DNA of 51,067 bases from Clostridiales bacterium UBA7103 (lineage in GTDB: Bacteria > Bacillota > Clostridia > Oscillospirales > Oscillospiraceae). Position numbers and translations under genes: made by a program. The notes beneath the pieces were generated by a model, which saw nothing but the letters and a program-made list of their open reading frames with translations, was not told the DNA's origin and made no database searches. Shown here in pieces: positions 31,984 through 40,127 of this stretch. Where the stretch lies: positions 1 through 51,067 of the forward strand of contig DKYJ01000058.1 in NCBI GenBank assembly GCA_002493305.1, read 5' to 3'. Numbering within the stretch: position 1 is the first letter of the stretch; every line of letters begins with the position of its first letter.

Positions 31984-34113
31984 TTACTCCTCCGCATGCT
32001 CGTGCTTTTCCCTCAGCTCTGCGATGTGCGCCGCCGCGAGGGGGTATTTGTCTTTAAAATGCTCCTCTATCTCTATCCTATGCTTTGAGAGGAACTCCGC
32101 AAGCTCCGGGTGCTCATGCCGCACCCGCTCGGTCAAAAGGCGCCGCTCATGCTCAAGGCCCTCAAAAACTCTGTCCTCTGACAGGCCCAGCAGCTTTGAC
32201 AGCTCACCGAGGCGTCTTTCAAGGTGGATAAGCACCTCGTCCCGATCGATAGCTCCGCCAAAGCGCCACTCGTGCAGCAGCAGGTCAAGTCTGCTCTCCC
32301 GGCTTCCCTGCTCGGTTTGCTCAAGGGTGGTGATGACCTCCCCTGCCAGCTGCTCCATTTTCTCCTCCGCGTCCTTACCGTAGGCCCATTCAAATTCCTG
32401 AAGCTGGCGCAGCAGCTCGCTCCCGTCGCGCTGCCCCTCGGGTATGAGATTTTCGGCCTGCTCGCTGCTTATGGCGCACTGGATAAGAGCCGCGTACATC
32501 GTGCGCCGCACGGCGCCGCCGCTGATAAGCTCCTCCGCTCCAAAGCGGCGAAGCTGGTCATTGACCTGACCGATATGCTCCGTAAGATAGAAAGCGACGC
32601 CCCTCTCCCGCAGCTTGCGGTTTATTATCAAAAGCCTGTCGGCAGCGCCCGTGTCCACGCTGACGATGCCGCTCGCGTCGACTATGACGGCCTTGGTGTC
32701 GGGCTTTATGCTGCTCTCGATGTCCTCCTGAAAGCGGGCGGCGTTGGCAAAAAAGAGGTTTCCGCTGAAACGGTAGATAACTATGCCGTCAATAGGCCTC
32801 GCCTCGCTCATTCGCTCAAGCGGGTAGAAGCCGGGCTTACCGGGGATAGCGCCCAAGAAGTCCCTTTTGGGGTTTGACGCCCGGCGGATAACATCTGCGA
32901 AAGACAGTGTTACACCGATTAGAACTCCGTAAATCGTCCCTAATATCAGCACGCCGAGAAAAGCCCCGGCAAAAATGTAAAACTCCTTACGGTCAGCCTT
33001 GAAAAGCCGAGCCGCCATGTGAAATTCCAGCGCCCCCATCAGCGCCGAAATGACTATCGCCGTCAGCACCGGCACGGGCAGGAAGCGGATAAAGCCCGTC
33101 AGCAGGGTCAGCACCAGCGCCATAATAAGCGCCGCGATGACGCTCACAAGCTGGCTTTTGCCGCCGAACTGCTCATTCATGGAGCTGCGGGACACGCTCC
33201 CGTTCACCGGGCAGCAGCCCACCAGCGCCGAGGCGAGGTTTGCAATGGCGAAGCTGAAAATCTCCTGATTATCTTTAAGCTTGTAGTCATTTTTAAGCGC
33301 GAAGTTATTCTCCGCCAGAAGTGTCTCCGTCATGATGACCAGCGCCACAGGCAGTGTGCTTTGCAGCGCCGTCACCGGGTCGACGAGCGACAAATCAGAC
33401 AGACGCAGCGCCCCCAGCCCCGGCTCCACCGCCGCGAGGCAGACAACGCCCCTACCCGGCAGGTCAAACATAGCCGAGAGCGCCGCCCCCAGAGCCATGA
33501 CCACTATCGCCATTGGGAATCTGGGCAGCAGCTTTTTTGATAGGAGCAGCAGGGTCAGGGCTCCCAGCCCCAGCAGGAGCGAGAGCGGGTGCAGCGCTCC
33601 GGCAGCGTGGAAAAGGTGCTCCGCAAGCTCGAACAGTTCCCCCGTTCCGGCGCTGCCGCCCATGAGCTTTGGAAGCTGCATAAGTATAATAGTACAGCAG
33701 ATGCCGCTTATAAAGCCGCCCATAACAGGCATAGAGATGAGGTTCAGCACATTGCCCGCCCGGATAATGGCAAACAGCAGCAGCCACAGCGCGGTATACA
33801 GCGTCAGCACCGGGACAATGCGCACCGCCTCCGGTGAAGCGTAGGCAATGCCCATGCCGGAGATGATGCTGCCTATCATCGCAGCGGGCGCGGCGTCCAC
33901 ACCGAAGATGAACTGCGGCGATGTTGAAAACAACGCGAACAGCAGCACCGGCAGCAGTGAACCGTACAACCCGTACACCGCCGGAAGCCCCGCTATCTGG
34001 GCATAGCCCATGGAAATAGGGATGGACACCGCGCCGATAACAAGCCCGGAGACCGCGTCGTTTTTTATATACTCTTTTTTATAACCCTTAAAGCTCTGGA
34101 ACAGGAACTTCAT
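31984..34113 (-). CDS. SulP-family anion transporter with STAS domain and long acidic C-terminus
   Basis: A 709-residue transporter. Residues about 1-400 form the membrane domain (YIKNDAVSGLVIGAVSIPISMGYAQIAGLPAVYGLYGSLLP near the start; CCPVNGSVSRSSMNEQFGGKSQL typical of SulP). A STAS domain follows (about 430-545; IVIYRFSGNLFFANAARFQEDIE, VIVDASGIVSVDTGAADRLL). SulP proteins move sulfate, bicarbonate, or dicarboxylates. About 165 further residues beyond the STAS domain (from ISSEQAENLIPEG) are mostly charged helix with His/Glu/Arg richness and no resemblance I know. Promoter TTTCCA-17-TATAAT (minus) lies just upstream. Confidence 0.9.
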   Translation of the reverse strand: MKFLFQSFKGYKKEYIKNDAVSGLVIGAVSIPISMGYAQIAGLPAVYGLYGSLLPVLLFALFSTSPQFIFGVDAAPAAMIGSIISGMGIAYASPEAVRIVPVLTLYTALWLLLFAIIRAGNVLNLISMPVMGGFISGICCTIILMQLPKLMGGSAGTGELFELAEHLFHAAGALHPLSLLLGLGALTLLLLSKKLLPRFPMAIVVMALGAALSAMFDLPGRGVVCLAAVEPGLGALRLSDLSLVDPVTALQSTLPVALVIMTETLLAENNFALKNDYKLKDNQEIFSFAIANLASALVGCCPVNGSVSRSSMNEQFGGKSQLVSVIAALIMALVLTLLTGFIRFLPVPVLTAIVISALMGALEFHMAARLFKADRKEFYIFAGAFLGVLILGTIYGVLIGVTLSFADVIRRASNPKRDFLGAIPGKPGFYPLERMSEARPIDGIVIYRFSGNLFFANAARFQEDIESSIKPDTKAVIVDASGIVSVDTGAADRLLIINRKLRERGVAFYLTEHIGQVNDQLRRFGAEELISGGAVRRTMYAALIQCAISSEQAENLIPEGQRDGSELLRQLQEFEWAYGKDAEEKMEQLAGEVITTLEQTEQGSRESRLDLLLHEWRFGGAIDRDEVLIHLERRLGELSKLLGLSEDRVFEGLEHERRLLTERVRHEHPELAEFLSKHRIEIEEHFKDKYPLAAAHIAELREKHEHAEE

Positions 34114-34150
34114 TTATTTCACCCATTTTATAAGTAAATGCTGTTTGATT

Positions 34151-34179
34151 ATTATAGCATATCCCGCCGCGTTTGGAAA
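34151..34179 (-). promoter_or_regulatory. promoter of the SulP gene
   Basis: Minus strand TTTCCA (34179-34174), 17-bp spacer, TATAAT (34156-34151) with TGC extension. Confidence 0.7.
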
Positions 34180-34232
34180 GAAGCGCCTGCGCCGATTTTC
34201 GCCCGTCCTTAGCAATATGGCAAATTTGCATA

Positions 34233-34261
34233 GTGACAGAAGCGGGAGTTTCTGATATACT
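34233..34261 (+). promoter_or_regulatory. promoter of the DegV gene
   Basis: GTGACA (34233-34238), 17-bp spacer, TATACT (34256-34261). Divergent from the SulP promoter. Confidence 0.7.
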
Positions 34262-34314
34262 CATTCAAGCAACAGCAATTTTTTCGCCGTTAAAGAAAAA
34301 AGGAGATACTACAA

Positions 34315-35199
34315 ATGAACGATTATATTATTGCCACCTCGTCCACTTCCGATCTGACGCGGGATTATCTGGACGGGCACGGTATTCCTTTTGTCAGCTA
34401 TACCTACACCATTGGGGACAAGCTCTATGAGGATGACTGCCGCGAGGACAGCCGCCAGAAGGTATACGAGGGTATGCGCGCCGGCGACAGGCTCAAGACC
34501 TCAATGATCAACGAGTTTGTATATTATGATTTTTTCAAGTCCCTGCTGGACAGCGGCAAGGACGTTATCTACCTTGACATGTCCCAGAAAATGTCCGTCT
34601 CCTATGTAAACGCCAATAAGGCTGCGGACATGGTTCGCCCCGAATATCCGCAGCAGCGGCTCTATGTTATGGATACGCTCTGCATCTCCGGCGGTCTCGG
34701 CCTGCTGGTGGAGAATATGGTTCGCCGCAGGGAAGCTGGCATGGGCTTTGACGAGGTCATAGCCTGGGGCGAGGATAACAAGCTCAAGATCGCCCACCGC
34801 TTCACGGTGGACGACCTGAACTATCTCAAGGAGGGCGGCCGCGTCTCCAACGCCGCGGCACTGGTCGGCTCGCTCCTTTCCGTCAAGCCCGTGCTGTATG
34901 TCCCCGACAGAGGCACGCTCGATGTGGCGCAGAAGGTGCGCGGGCGCAAAAAGGCTCTCGCCGCCATTATCGACGGCATCAAGCACGACCTTGAGCAGGT
35001 GGACACCACCGGGCTTGAGATGCACATTCTTCAGGCCGACTGCATGGCGGACGCTGAATTTGTGCGAGACGAGGTAAAGAAAGCCTTCCCCAATATGGGT
35101 GAGATAAGCATAACCAGTCTCGGCGTCGTAATAGGCGCTCACTGCGGCCCCGGCCTGCTGACCGTGTTTTATCTCTGCAACGGCCGTCAGCCGATGTAA
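34315..35199 (+). CDS. DegV-family fatty-acid-binding protein
   Basis: A 294-residue DegV protein. The N-terminal IIATSSTSDLTRDYLDGHGIPFVSYTYTIGD, the middle VYVMDTLCISGGLGLLVENMVRR-type stretch and LNYLKEGGRVSNAAALVGSLLSVKPVL are the family hallmarks. DegV (FakB-like) proteins carry one fatty acid and, with FakA kinase, present it for phosphorylation; many genomes have several without fakA nearby, as here. AAAGGAGA precedes the ATG. The gene has its own promoter and a terminator, so is monocistronic. Confidence 0.93.
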   Translation: MNDYIIATSSTSDLTRDYLDGHGIPFVSYTYTIGDKLYEDDCREDSRQKVYEGMRAGDRLKTSMINEFVYYDFFKSLLDSGKDVIYLDMSQKMSVSYVNANKAADMVRPEYPQQRLYVMDTLCISGGLGLLVENMVRRREAGMGFDEVIAWGEDNKLKIAHRFTVDDLNYLKEGGRVSNAAALVGSLLSVKPVLYVPDRGTLDVAQKVRGRKKALAAIIDGIKHDLEQVDTTGLEMHILQADCMADAEFVRDEVKKAFPNMGEISITSLGVVIGAHCGPGLLTVFYLCNGRQPM

Positions 35200-35237
35200 G
35201 TACATATCAAATAGTTTGCCGAAAAATTCTTGATAGC

Positions 35238-35270
35238 AAAACAGGAGGCTCTGCGCCTCCTGTTTTATTA
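35238..35270 (+). terminator. terminator of the DegV gene
   Basis: AAAACAGGAGGC (35238-35249) pairs with GCCTCCTGTTTT (35255-35266); loop of five, ending in T-rich DNA. Confidence 0.9.
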
Positions 35271-35315
35271 TCCTCATGCGGGCGGCGCTCGTTTTATGAT
35301 TATTTTTGCAAACAC

Positions 35316-35344
35316 TTGACAGAAAATGAAAGCAAATGTAATAT
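35316..35344 (+). promoter_or_regulatory. sigma-A promoter for the APH-like gene
   Basis: TTGACA (35316-35321), 17-bp spacer, TAATAT (35339-35344). Confidence 0.8.
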
Positions 35345-35389
35345 AAGCTCATAAAACTGTGTTCAGCGTTTACTCAGGAGGGCTGGAAT

Positions 35390-36250
35390 ATGGCTGAATT
35401 TGAGCGCAATACCACCGGATTTACCGCAGATGTGGAACAGTATGATCAGGACAGCCTCATAAAGCTGTACAGGGACTATGTGCCCCAGGCGGATATTGAC
35501 AGGGAAATACTATGCACCAAATGCGTGCAGGGCCGGGGTCTGCCGGTACCTGAATACCGGGGATACACAATGTATAAAGGGCAGCGTGCAATTATCCTTG
35601 AATACATACGGGGCGAGAGCATGATGAAAGTCCTTTCTGAGGGTCAGGTACCGCCGGAGGAGCTGGCGGAGGATTTTGCGAAGGTTCATTACGCCATGCA
35701 CCAGTGCAGCGCGCAGGAGCTGGAAAAGGGCAAAGTCCGGCTCGAGCGGCTGCTGCGCCTGTCTGAGCCAAACCTGGGCACCGACCTTATGACCCGCTGC
35801 CTTAAGCTGATGGAAAAGCTGCCGGAGGGAGATCGTATCTGCCACAATGATTTTCACCCGGGAAATATAATCTACGGTTCCAAGGGCATGACCGCCATTG
35901 ACTGGAGCGACGCCACCTCAGGCAATCCCTTTGCCGATGTGGCGCGTACGGTGCAGATGTTTGACTACGGCCCGACGGCGCTCAGCGGCAACCCCACAAT
36001 ACCCACAGATAAGATAACTGCCGAGGCCGCGGCAAAATTCAAAGACCGCGGCGAGACGATAAGGCGCTTTACCCGCCGATACGAAAAAAAATATGTTGAG
36101 CTGTGCGGGCTGAGCATGGAGGAATATGAAGAGCTCGTGCAGCCCTGGAAGGTGATAGTCCCCGCATCACGCTTTAATATAGAATGGGACTGCAACAAAC
36201 CCCAGATATTGAAGATGATGTATAAATACTTTATGGCCCACCCGGTATAA
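35390..36250 (+). CDS. APH-family (choline/aminoglycoside-type) phosphotransferase
   Basis: A 286-residue kinase-like protein. The catalytic loop ICHNDFHPGNII (Brenner motif, Asp) and the metal site TAIDWSDA are intact; the N-lobe has the variable nucleotide-binding stretch YKGQRAIILEYIRGESMMKVL. This places it in the aminoglycoside phosphotransferase/choline kinase fold, TIGR-like 'phosphotransferase' group common in Clostridia. Substrate is unknown; neither a drug-resistance context nor lipid genes surround it. A near-consensus promoter and GGAGGG support the start. Confidence 0.85.
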   Translation: MAEFERNTTGFTADVEQYDQDSLIKLYRDYVPQADIDREILCTKCVQGRGLPVPEYRGYTMYKGQRAIILEYIRGESMMKVLSEGQVPPEELAEDFAKVHYAMHQCSAQELEKGKVRLERLLRLSEPNLGTDLMTRCLKLMEKLPEGDRICHNDFHPGNIIYGSKGMTAIDWSDATSGNPFADVARTVQMFDYGPTALSGNPTIPTDKITAEAAAKFKDRGETIRRFTRRYEKKYVELCGLSMEEYEELVQPWKVIVPASRFNIEWDCNKPQILKMMYKYFMAHPV

Positions 36251-36267
36251 CAAAAAATTATATACTA

Positions 36268-36296
36268 TGGACAGCAAATAAAAATCGTAGTATTCT
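36268..36296 (+). promoter_or_regulatory. promoter for the DeoR-family regulator
   Basis: TGGACA (36268-36273), 17-bp spacer, TATTCT (36291-36296). Confidence 0.6.
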
Positions 36297-36397
36297 AAAT
36301 GATAGTGTAATCCACGCGGTTCTGTGCAGGGTCGGGTATGTGGTATCCGCCTGATCCCGGCAAAGGTTCAAGTTTAGAACAAAGGGGACATGAGATA

Positions 36398-37153
36398 ATG
36401 CTTGCGTCGGAAAGAACAAGATATATTATTTCTCAGTTGAACAAAAACGGCATAATCAACCTGAAAAATGTTGCAAAGGAGCTTAATATATCAGAAGCAA
36501 CAGTTCGCAGAGACTTTGAAAAGCTGGAAAACGAGGGCAAGCTCAAGCGCGTTACCGGCGGGGCAACACTCACAGGCTCTGCGGAGGATGCTGCCAATAC
36601 TGCGGAGCTCACGATGCGGGCCAAGCGCTCCCTGAACTATGACGGAAAGCTGCGCGTGGCAAGAAAGGCCAGCGAGACAGTTCTCGACGGAGAATGTATT
36701 TTCCTCGACGGTGGCACAAGTATCGCTGCCATGGCGGAGTTTCTGGCAAAGCGGCCTGTGCTGATCGTCACCAACAGCGAACTGCTCGTCCGTTCGCTGA
36801 ATAACCCCACCGCCAAAATCATCCTCATAGGCGGCATGTTTCTGCCCCATTACAGCATGAGCGTAGGTACTCTTGCCCAGCAGATGCTTCAGCAGTTTCA
36901 TTTTGACAGAGTGTTCCTCGGCTGCACCGGCATAGATCTTGACGAGTGCTATGCCTATACGAACGAGCTTGACACACTGGCTATAAAACGCCTTGCCATG
37001 GATAACGGAGACCGTACATATCTGCTTGTGGATTCAAGCAAGCTCAACAGACGCAGCTTTTGTAAACTGGACACGCTGACTGCTTTTGAAAATGTTTTCT
37101 GTGACTCCTCAATCGATATAAAGGACGCGCCTTCAAATTTTGTGATGGTGTAA
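36398..37153 (+). CDS. DeoR-family transcriptional regulator
   Basis: A 251-residue DeoR regulator. The N-terminal helix-turn-helix is LASERTRYIISQLNKNGIINLKNVAKELNISEATVRRDFEKLENEGKLKRVTGGA; the C-terminal sugar-phosphate sensor domain contains GECIFLDGGTSIAAMAEFL and DRVFLGCTGIDLDE, followed by LLVDSSKLNRRSF. The ATG at 36398 fits the family length and has AAAGGGG 10 bp upstream. DeoR sensors bind phosphorylated sugar intermediates, often of the pathway they control; the next twelve genes form an import-and-catabolism cluster on the same strand. A strong terminator separates it from them, so it is expressed on its own and likely represses or activates the promoter at 37356. Confidence 0.92.
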   Translation: MLASERTRYIISQLNKNGIINLKNVAKELNISEATVRRDFEKLENEGKLKRVTGGATLTGSAEDAANTAELTMRAKRSLNYDGKLRVARKASETVLDGECIFLDGGTSIAAMAEFLAKRPVLIVTNSELLVRSLNNPTAKIILIGGMFLPHYSMSVGTLAQQMLQQFHFDRVFLGCTGIDLDECYAYTNELDTLAIKRLAMDNGDRTYLLVDSSKLNRRSFCKLDTLTAFENVFCDSSIDIKDAPSNFVMV

Positions 37154-37173
37154 AACAAAATAAGCAATACAGC

Positions 37174-37211
37174 AAAAACATGGCCGTGTACATTTGTACA
37201 CGGCCATGTTT
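37174..37211 (+). terminator. terminator of the DeoR gene
   Basis: AAAAACATGGCCGTGTACA pairs with its complement ending in TTTTT (37192-37211), a 19-bp perfect stem with a very small loop. Confidence 0.9.
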
Positions 37212-37240
37212 TTGGGTTTTTGAAAAAAACTATATTTTTT

Positions 37241-37369
37241 TGCAAATAATGCCAGTAGAGGCATACTTGTATTGTACGATATGTAAAAAAAGCTGCATCA
37301 TTTTTGTGCAAATGCGCAAAAATGAAAAATTTAGGCTAAAATATGCAAAAAAATGTTGAAAATTGCAAC
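37241..37369 (+). promoter_or_regulatory. cluster of TGCAAA motifs upstream of the ABC operon
   Basis: TGCAAA occurs at 37241-37246, 37307-37312 and 37344-37349, and TGCAAC at 37364-37369, within the AT-rich leader before the sugar operon. At 37303-37320 it forms the imperfect inverted repeat TTTGTGC-AAAT-GCGCAAA. The last copy lies in the spacer of the promoter at 37356-37384. Repeated short motifs placed around a promoter suit DeoR-type binding. Confidence 0.45.
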
Positions 37370-37384
37370 AGGCATTTGTATAAT
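37356..37384 (+). promoter_or_regulatory. sigma-A promoter of the glycoside operon
   Basis: TTGAAA (37356-37361), 17-bp spacer, TATAAT (37379-37384). The leader to the binding-protein start is about 70 nt. Confidence 0.8.
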
Positions 37385-37461
37385 ACAGGCATAGACAGCC
37401 GTGAAAAACGGTAAAAAAAGAACGCCTGAAATAACGGCACAAATTAACAGGAGGAAAAAAC

Positions 37462-38478
37462 ATGAAAAAGATTTTGGCCATGCTCCTGGCAGCAGTTATG
37501 CTTTTCTGCCTGGCCGCATGCAGCAGCACCCCCGCGCCGGCTGAGTCCCAGCAGCCCGAGGCTTCCGATGCGCCCGCGGACGCACCCGAGGCCAACGACC
37601 TGAAGGTCGGCTTTATTTGCGGCGACGCATCTTCCGGCTTCTGGAAGGAAGTTCTTGAGAGCTTCTCCAAAGCCTGCGAGGAGGCCGGCGTCGAGTTCAC
37701 CTATCAGATAGTGGCCGACAGCGCCGGTATGCGCTCAGCCTATGACTCCATGGTCGCGCAGCAGGTCGACATCATTGTCAACGGCTATGCAAGCGAGGAG
37801 ATCGCCGTTGCCTACGCCGAAGAAGCTGTGGACAGCGGTATGCCCATGCTCTGCGTGGCGTTCAACTGCCCGGTCGAAGGCGTATACAGCTACGGCACCT
37901 CCAACACCGGTCTTGGCGATTCCTTCGGCAGCTACGCGCTTGACGCGATCAACGCCGAGTGGGAGGGCGCGCTTGACCTCATCATCACCTGCAACGCCTA
38001 CACTGCGGTTCCCGCTATGGCTCCCCGTACCGACAACGCCGTCGAGGTGCTTCAGGCAAACGGATATGAGAATGTTGAGTGGGTCGCTATTGATACCGGC
38101 CTTGACACCAGCACCATCGGCGCCAACATCTCCGCCGCCTTGACCTCCCACCCCGATGCAGAGAACATTCTCATCGTGGTCTGCACCGACTCCTTCTGCC
38201 CCACCATAGTCAACGCTCTTGCTGACGCAGGCGCGACGGAGAAGGTCATCATGCTCTCCTGCGACTGCACCGAGACTTATATCGACTACGCCAAGGAGCA
38301 CAACGCCTCCGGCGAGTGGACTCCCTGGTACGGCTCCATCGACCTTAACACCGCCACCTACGGCTACAAGCTCCTTGACAAGGTCATGGCCATTATGGAC
38401 GGCAGCGTGGACGAGGTCTACACCGAGCACAGCGGTGTGCTGGTCACTTCCGCAAACATCATGGATTTCTACGGCTAA
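37462..38478 (+). CDS. sugar ABC transporter substrate-binding lipoprotein
   Basis: A 338-residue lipoprotein with a lipobox LAAC (Cys at about 20), a short Ser/Pro/Glu linker, and a type I periplasmic-binding fold of the RbsB/LsrB class (DLKVGFICGDASSGFWKEVLESFSKACEEAGVEFTYQIV..., MVAQQVDIIVNGYASEE, DSFCPTIVNALADAGATEKVIMLSCDC). The protein captures the substrate outside the membrane. AACAGGAGG precedes the ATG. A stable hairpin at 38504-38530 follows, before the ATPase gene; such hairpins usually keep the binding protein mRNA more abundant than the rest. Confidence 0.93.
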   Translation: MKKILAMLLAAVMLFCLAACSSTPAPAESQQPEASDAPADAPEANDLKVGFICGDASSGFWKEVLESFSKACEEAGVEFTYQIVADSAGMRSAYDSMVAQQVDIIVNGYASEEIAVAYAEEAVDSGMPMLCVAFNCPVEGVYSYGTSNTGLGDSFGSYALDAINAEWEGALDLIITCNAYTAVPAMAPRTDNAVEVLQANGYENVEWVAIDTGLDTSTIGANISAALTSHPDAENILIVVCTDSFCPTIVNALADAGATEKVIMLSCDCTETYIDYAKEHNASGEWTPWYGSIDLNTATYGYKLLDKVMAIMDGSVDEVYTEHSGVLVTSANIMDFYG

Positions 38479-38503
38479 ACAGACACAAAATACAGGGTAA
38501 ACG

Positions 38504-38530
38504 CTGTGCCGGACAATTTGTCCGGCACAG
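38504..38530 (+). promoter_or_regulatory. intercistronic hairpin after the binding protein gene
   Basis: CTGTGCCGGACA (38504-38515) pairs perfectly with TGTCCGGCACAG (38519-38530), loop ATT, with no T-run after, so a processing or stability hairpin more than a terminator. Confidence 0.7.
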
Positions 38531-38639
38531 TGAGCCCTTGATCATTATCCGCGCCTGGGTCTTTTGATATCACAAGAGGACACGGCGCGTTCAGGGATGC
38601 GTTGACACAAAAAAAAAGAACCTCGGAGGTGTTAGAGTA

Positions 38640-40124
38640 TTGAGCAATACACTGCTTGAAATGAGAGGCATAACCAAGCGGTTTCCCGGAGTTATTGCGC
38701 TGAACAAAGTTGATCTGCGAATAAACAGCGGGGAAGTGCTGGCAGTAGTCGGTGAGAATGGTGCCGGCAAATCCACGCTTATAAAGATCATGTCCGGGGC
38801 GTACCAGCAGGACGAAGGTCAGGTGCTGTTTGAGGGTAAGGATGAGGGCAAGCTTATCCCCTCCCGGGCGCTGGCGCTGGGTATCACTGCGATTTATCAG
38901 GAGCTGACCAATGTAAAAGGTATGTCCATAGCGGAGAACATATACCTTGGCGTGCAGCCGAAAAAGGGCAGCTTTATAGACTACAAAAAGCTCTACGCGG
39001 ACAGCCTGAGCATACAAAACGAGGTAGGCCTCGGCTATCTCTCGCCGGAGACCCTTCTGGGCAGGCTCTCCACTGCCGAACAGCAGCTTGTTGAGATAGG
39101 CAGAGCTTATTCAAAAAAGCTCAAAGTAATAATCATGGACGAGCCGACCTCCGCGCTCAATCAGGAAGAGACAGAGAAGCTCTTTGCCATTATCCGCAAG
39201 CTCCGTGATGAGGGCAAGGGCATTATATACATTTCCCACAAGCTGGACGAGGTCTTTGAGGTAGCCGACCGCGTTCAGGTGCTCAGAAACGGCGAGAGCG
39301 TTTATGAGGGGGATATAAAGGATACTGACCGCGATCAGATCATCAACAGCATGTGCGGCCGTGAGCTTAAAGACATGTATCCTGTTTCCAAGCGGGATCT
39401 GGGAGATGTGGTATTTGAGGTAAAAAATCTATCCAACGGTTTTCTGGACGATATCTCCATCAACGTGCGCAAGTCAGAGATCGTGGGGCTGTACGGGCTT
39501 ATGGGCTCCGGCTGCTCCGATATTCTGGAATGTGCCTTCGGCAAAAGGCCATACAAAACCGGTCAGTTTTTTGTGGACGGTCAGGAGGTAAAGATCCATC
39601 AGCCAAAGGATGCCATCGGCGCGAGGATAGCATATATCCCCGCCGAGCGCAAGCGCGAAGGGCTGATAATAAACCATTCCGTGCTGAGAAACCTTACCAT
39701 TGTCACACTGAAGGACTTTGTCGGAAAGCTGTTTCTCAACCTCAAGCGCGAGAGAGCGACCGCCGCGAAATGGGCGGAGAACTACCGCATAAAGACCCCC
39801 ACTCTGGATACGCCCGCCTCCTCACTGTCAGGCGGCAACCAGCAGAAGATCGTCATCTCCAAATGGGTGGCGATGAAGCCCAAGGTGTTTATGCTCAATG
39901 ATCCCACAAAGGGCATTGACGTTGGCGCCAAGGTCGAGATCTACAAGGACATTGAGCGCCTTTGCAAGGCGGGGTGCAGCGTGCTGTATGTGGCGGCGGA
40001 GCTGCCGGAACTGCTTGGCATTGCGGACAGAGTATATGTAATGCACGAGGGTAAGCTCTGCGGCGAATTTGTCGGGGACGAGATCACCCAGAAAAACATA
40101 GTCAAGAGTGCGATAGGAGAATAA
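38640..40124 (+). CDS. sugar ABC transporter ATP-binding protein (RbsA/MglA type)
   Basis: A 494-residue tandem ATPase. First half: Walker A GENGAGKST, signature region LSTAEQQLVEIGRA, Walker B KVIIMDEPTSAL. Second half: a degenerate P-loop (GLYGLMGSGCSDIL), then LSGGNQQKIVISKW and MLNDPTKGIDVG. This is the two-domain arrangement of RbsA/MglA, energising a carbohydrate importer. The start is TTG 38640; GGAGGTG lies 8 bp upstream. The permease gene follows after 3 bp. Confidence 0.95.
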   Translation: MSNTLLEMRGITKRFPGVIALNKVDLRINSGEVLAVVGENGAGKSTLIKIMSGAYQQDEGQVLFEGKDEGKLIPSRALALGITAIYQELTNVKGMSIAENIYLGVQPKKGSFIDYKKLYADSLSIQNEVGLGYLSPETLLGRLSTAEQQLVEIGRAYSKKLKVIIMDEPTSALNQEETEKLFAIIRKLRDEGKGIIYISHKLDEVFEVADRVQVLRNGESVYEGDIKDTDRDQIINSMCGRELKDMYPVSKRDLGDVVFEVKNLSNGFLDDISINVRKSEIVGLYGLMGSGCSDILECAFGKRPYKTGQFFVDGQEVKIHQPKDAIGARIAYIPAERKREGLIINHSVLRNLTIVTLKDFVGKLFLNLKRERATAAKWAENYRIKTPTLDTPASSLSGGNQQKIVISKWVAMKPKVFMLNDPTKGIDVGAKVEIYKDIERLCKAGCSVLYVAAELPELLGIADRVYVMHEGKLCGEFVGDEITQKNIVKSAIGE

Positions 40125-40127
40125 CAA

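Noticed and set aside
35390..36250. Aminoglycoside resistance gene
   Set aside because: The kinase motifs are shared by many housekeeping APH-fold proteins and there is no mobile or resistance context.
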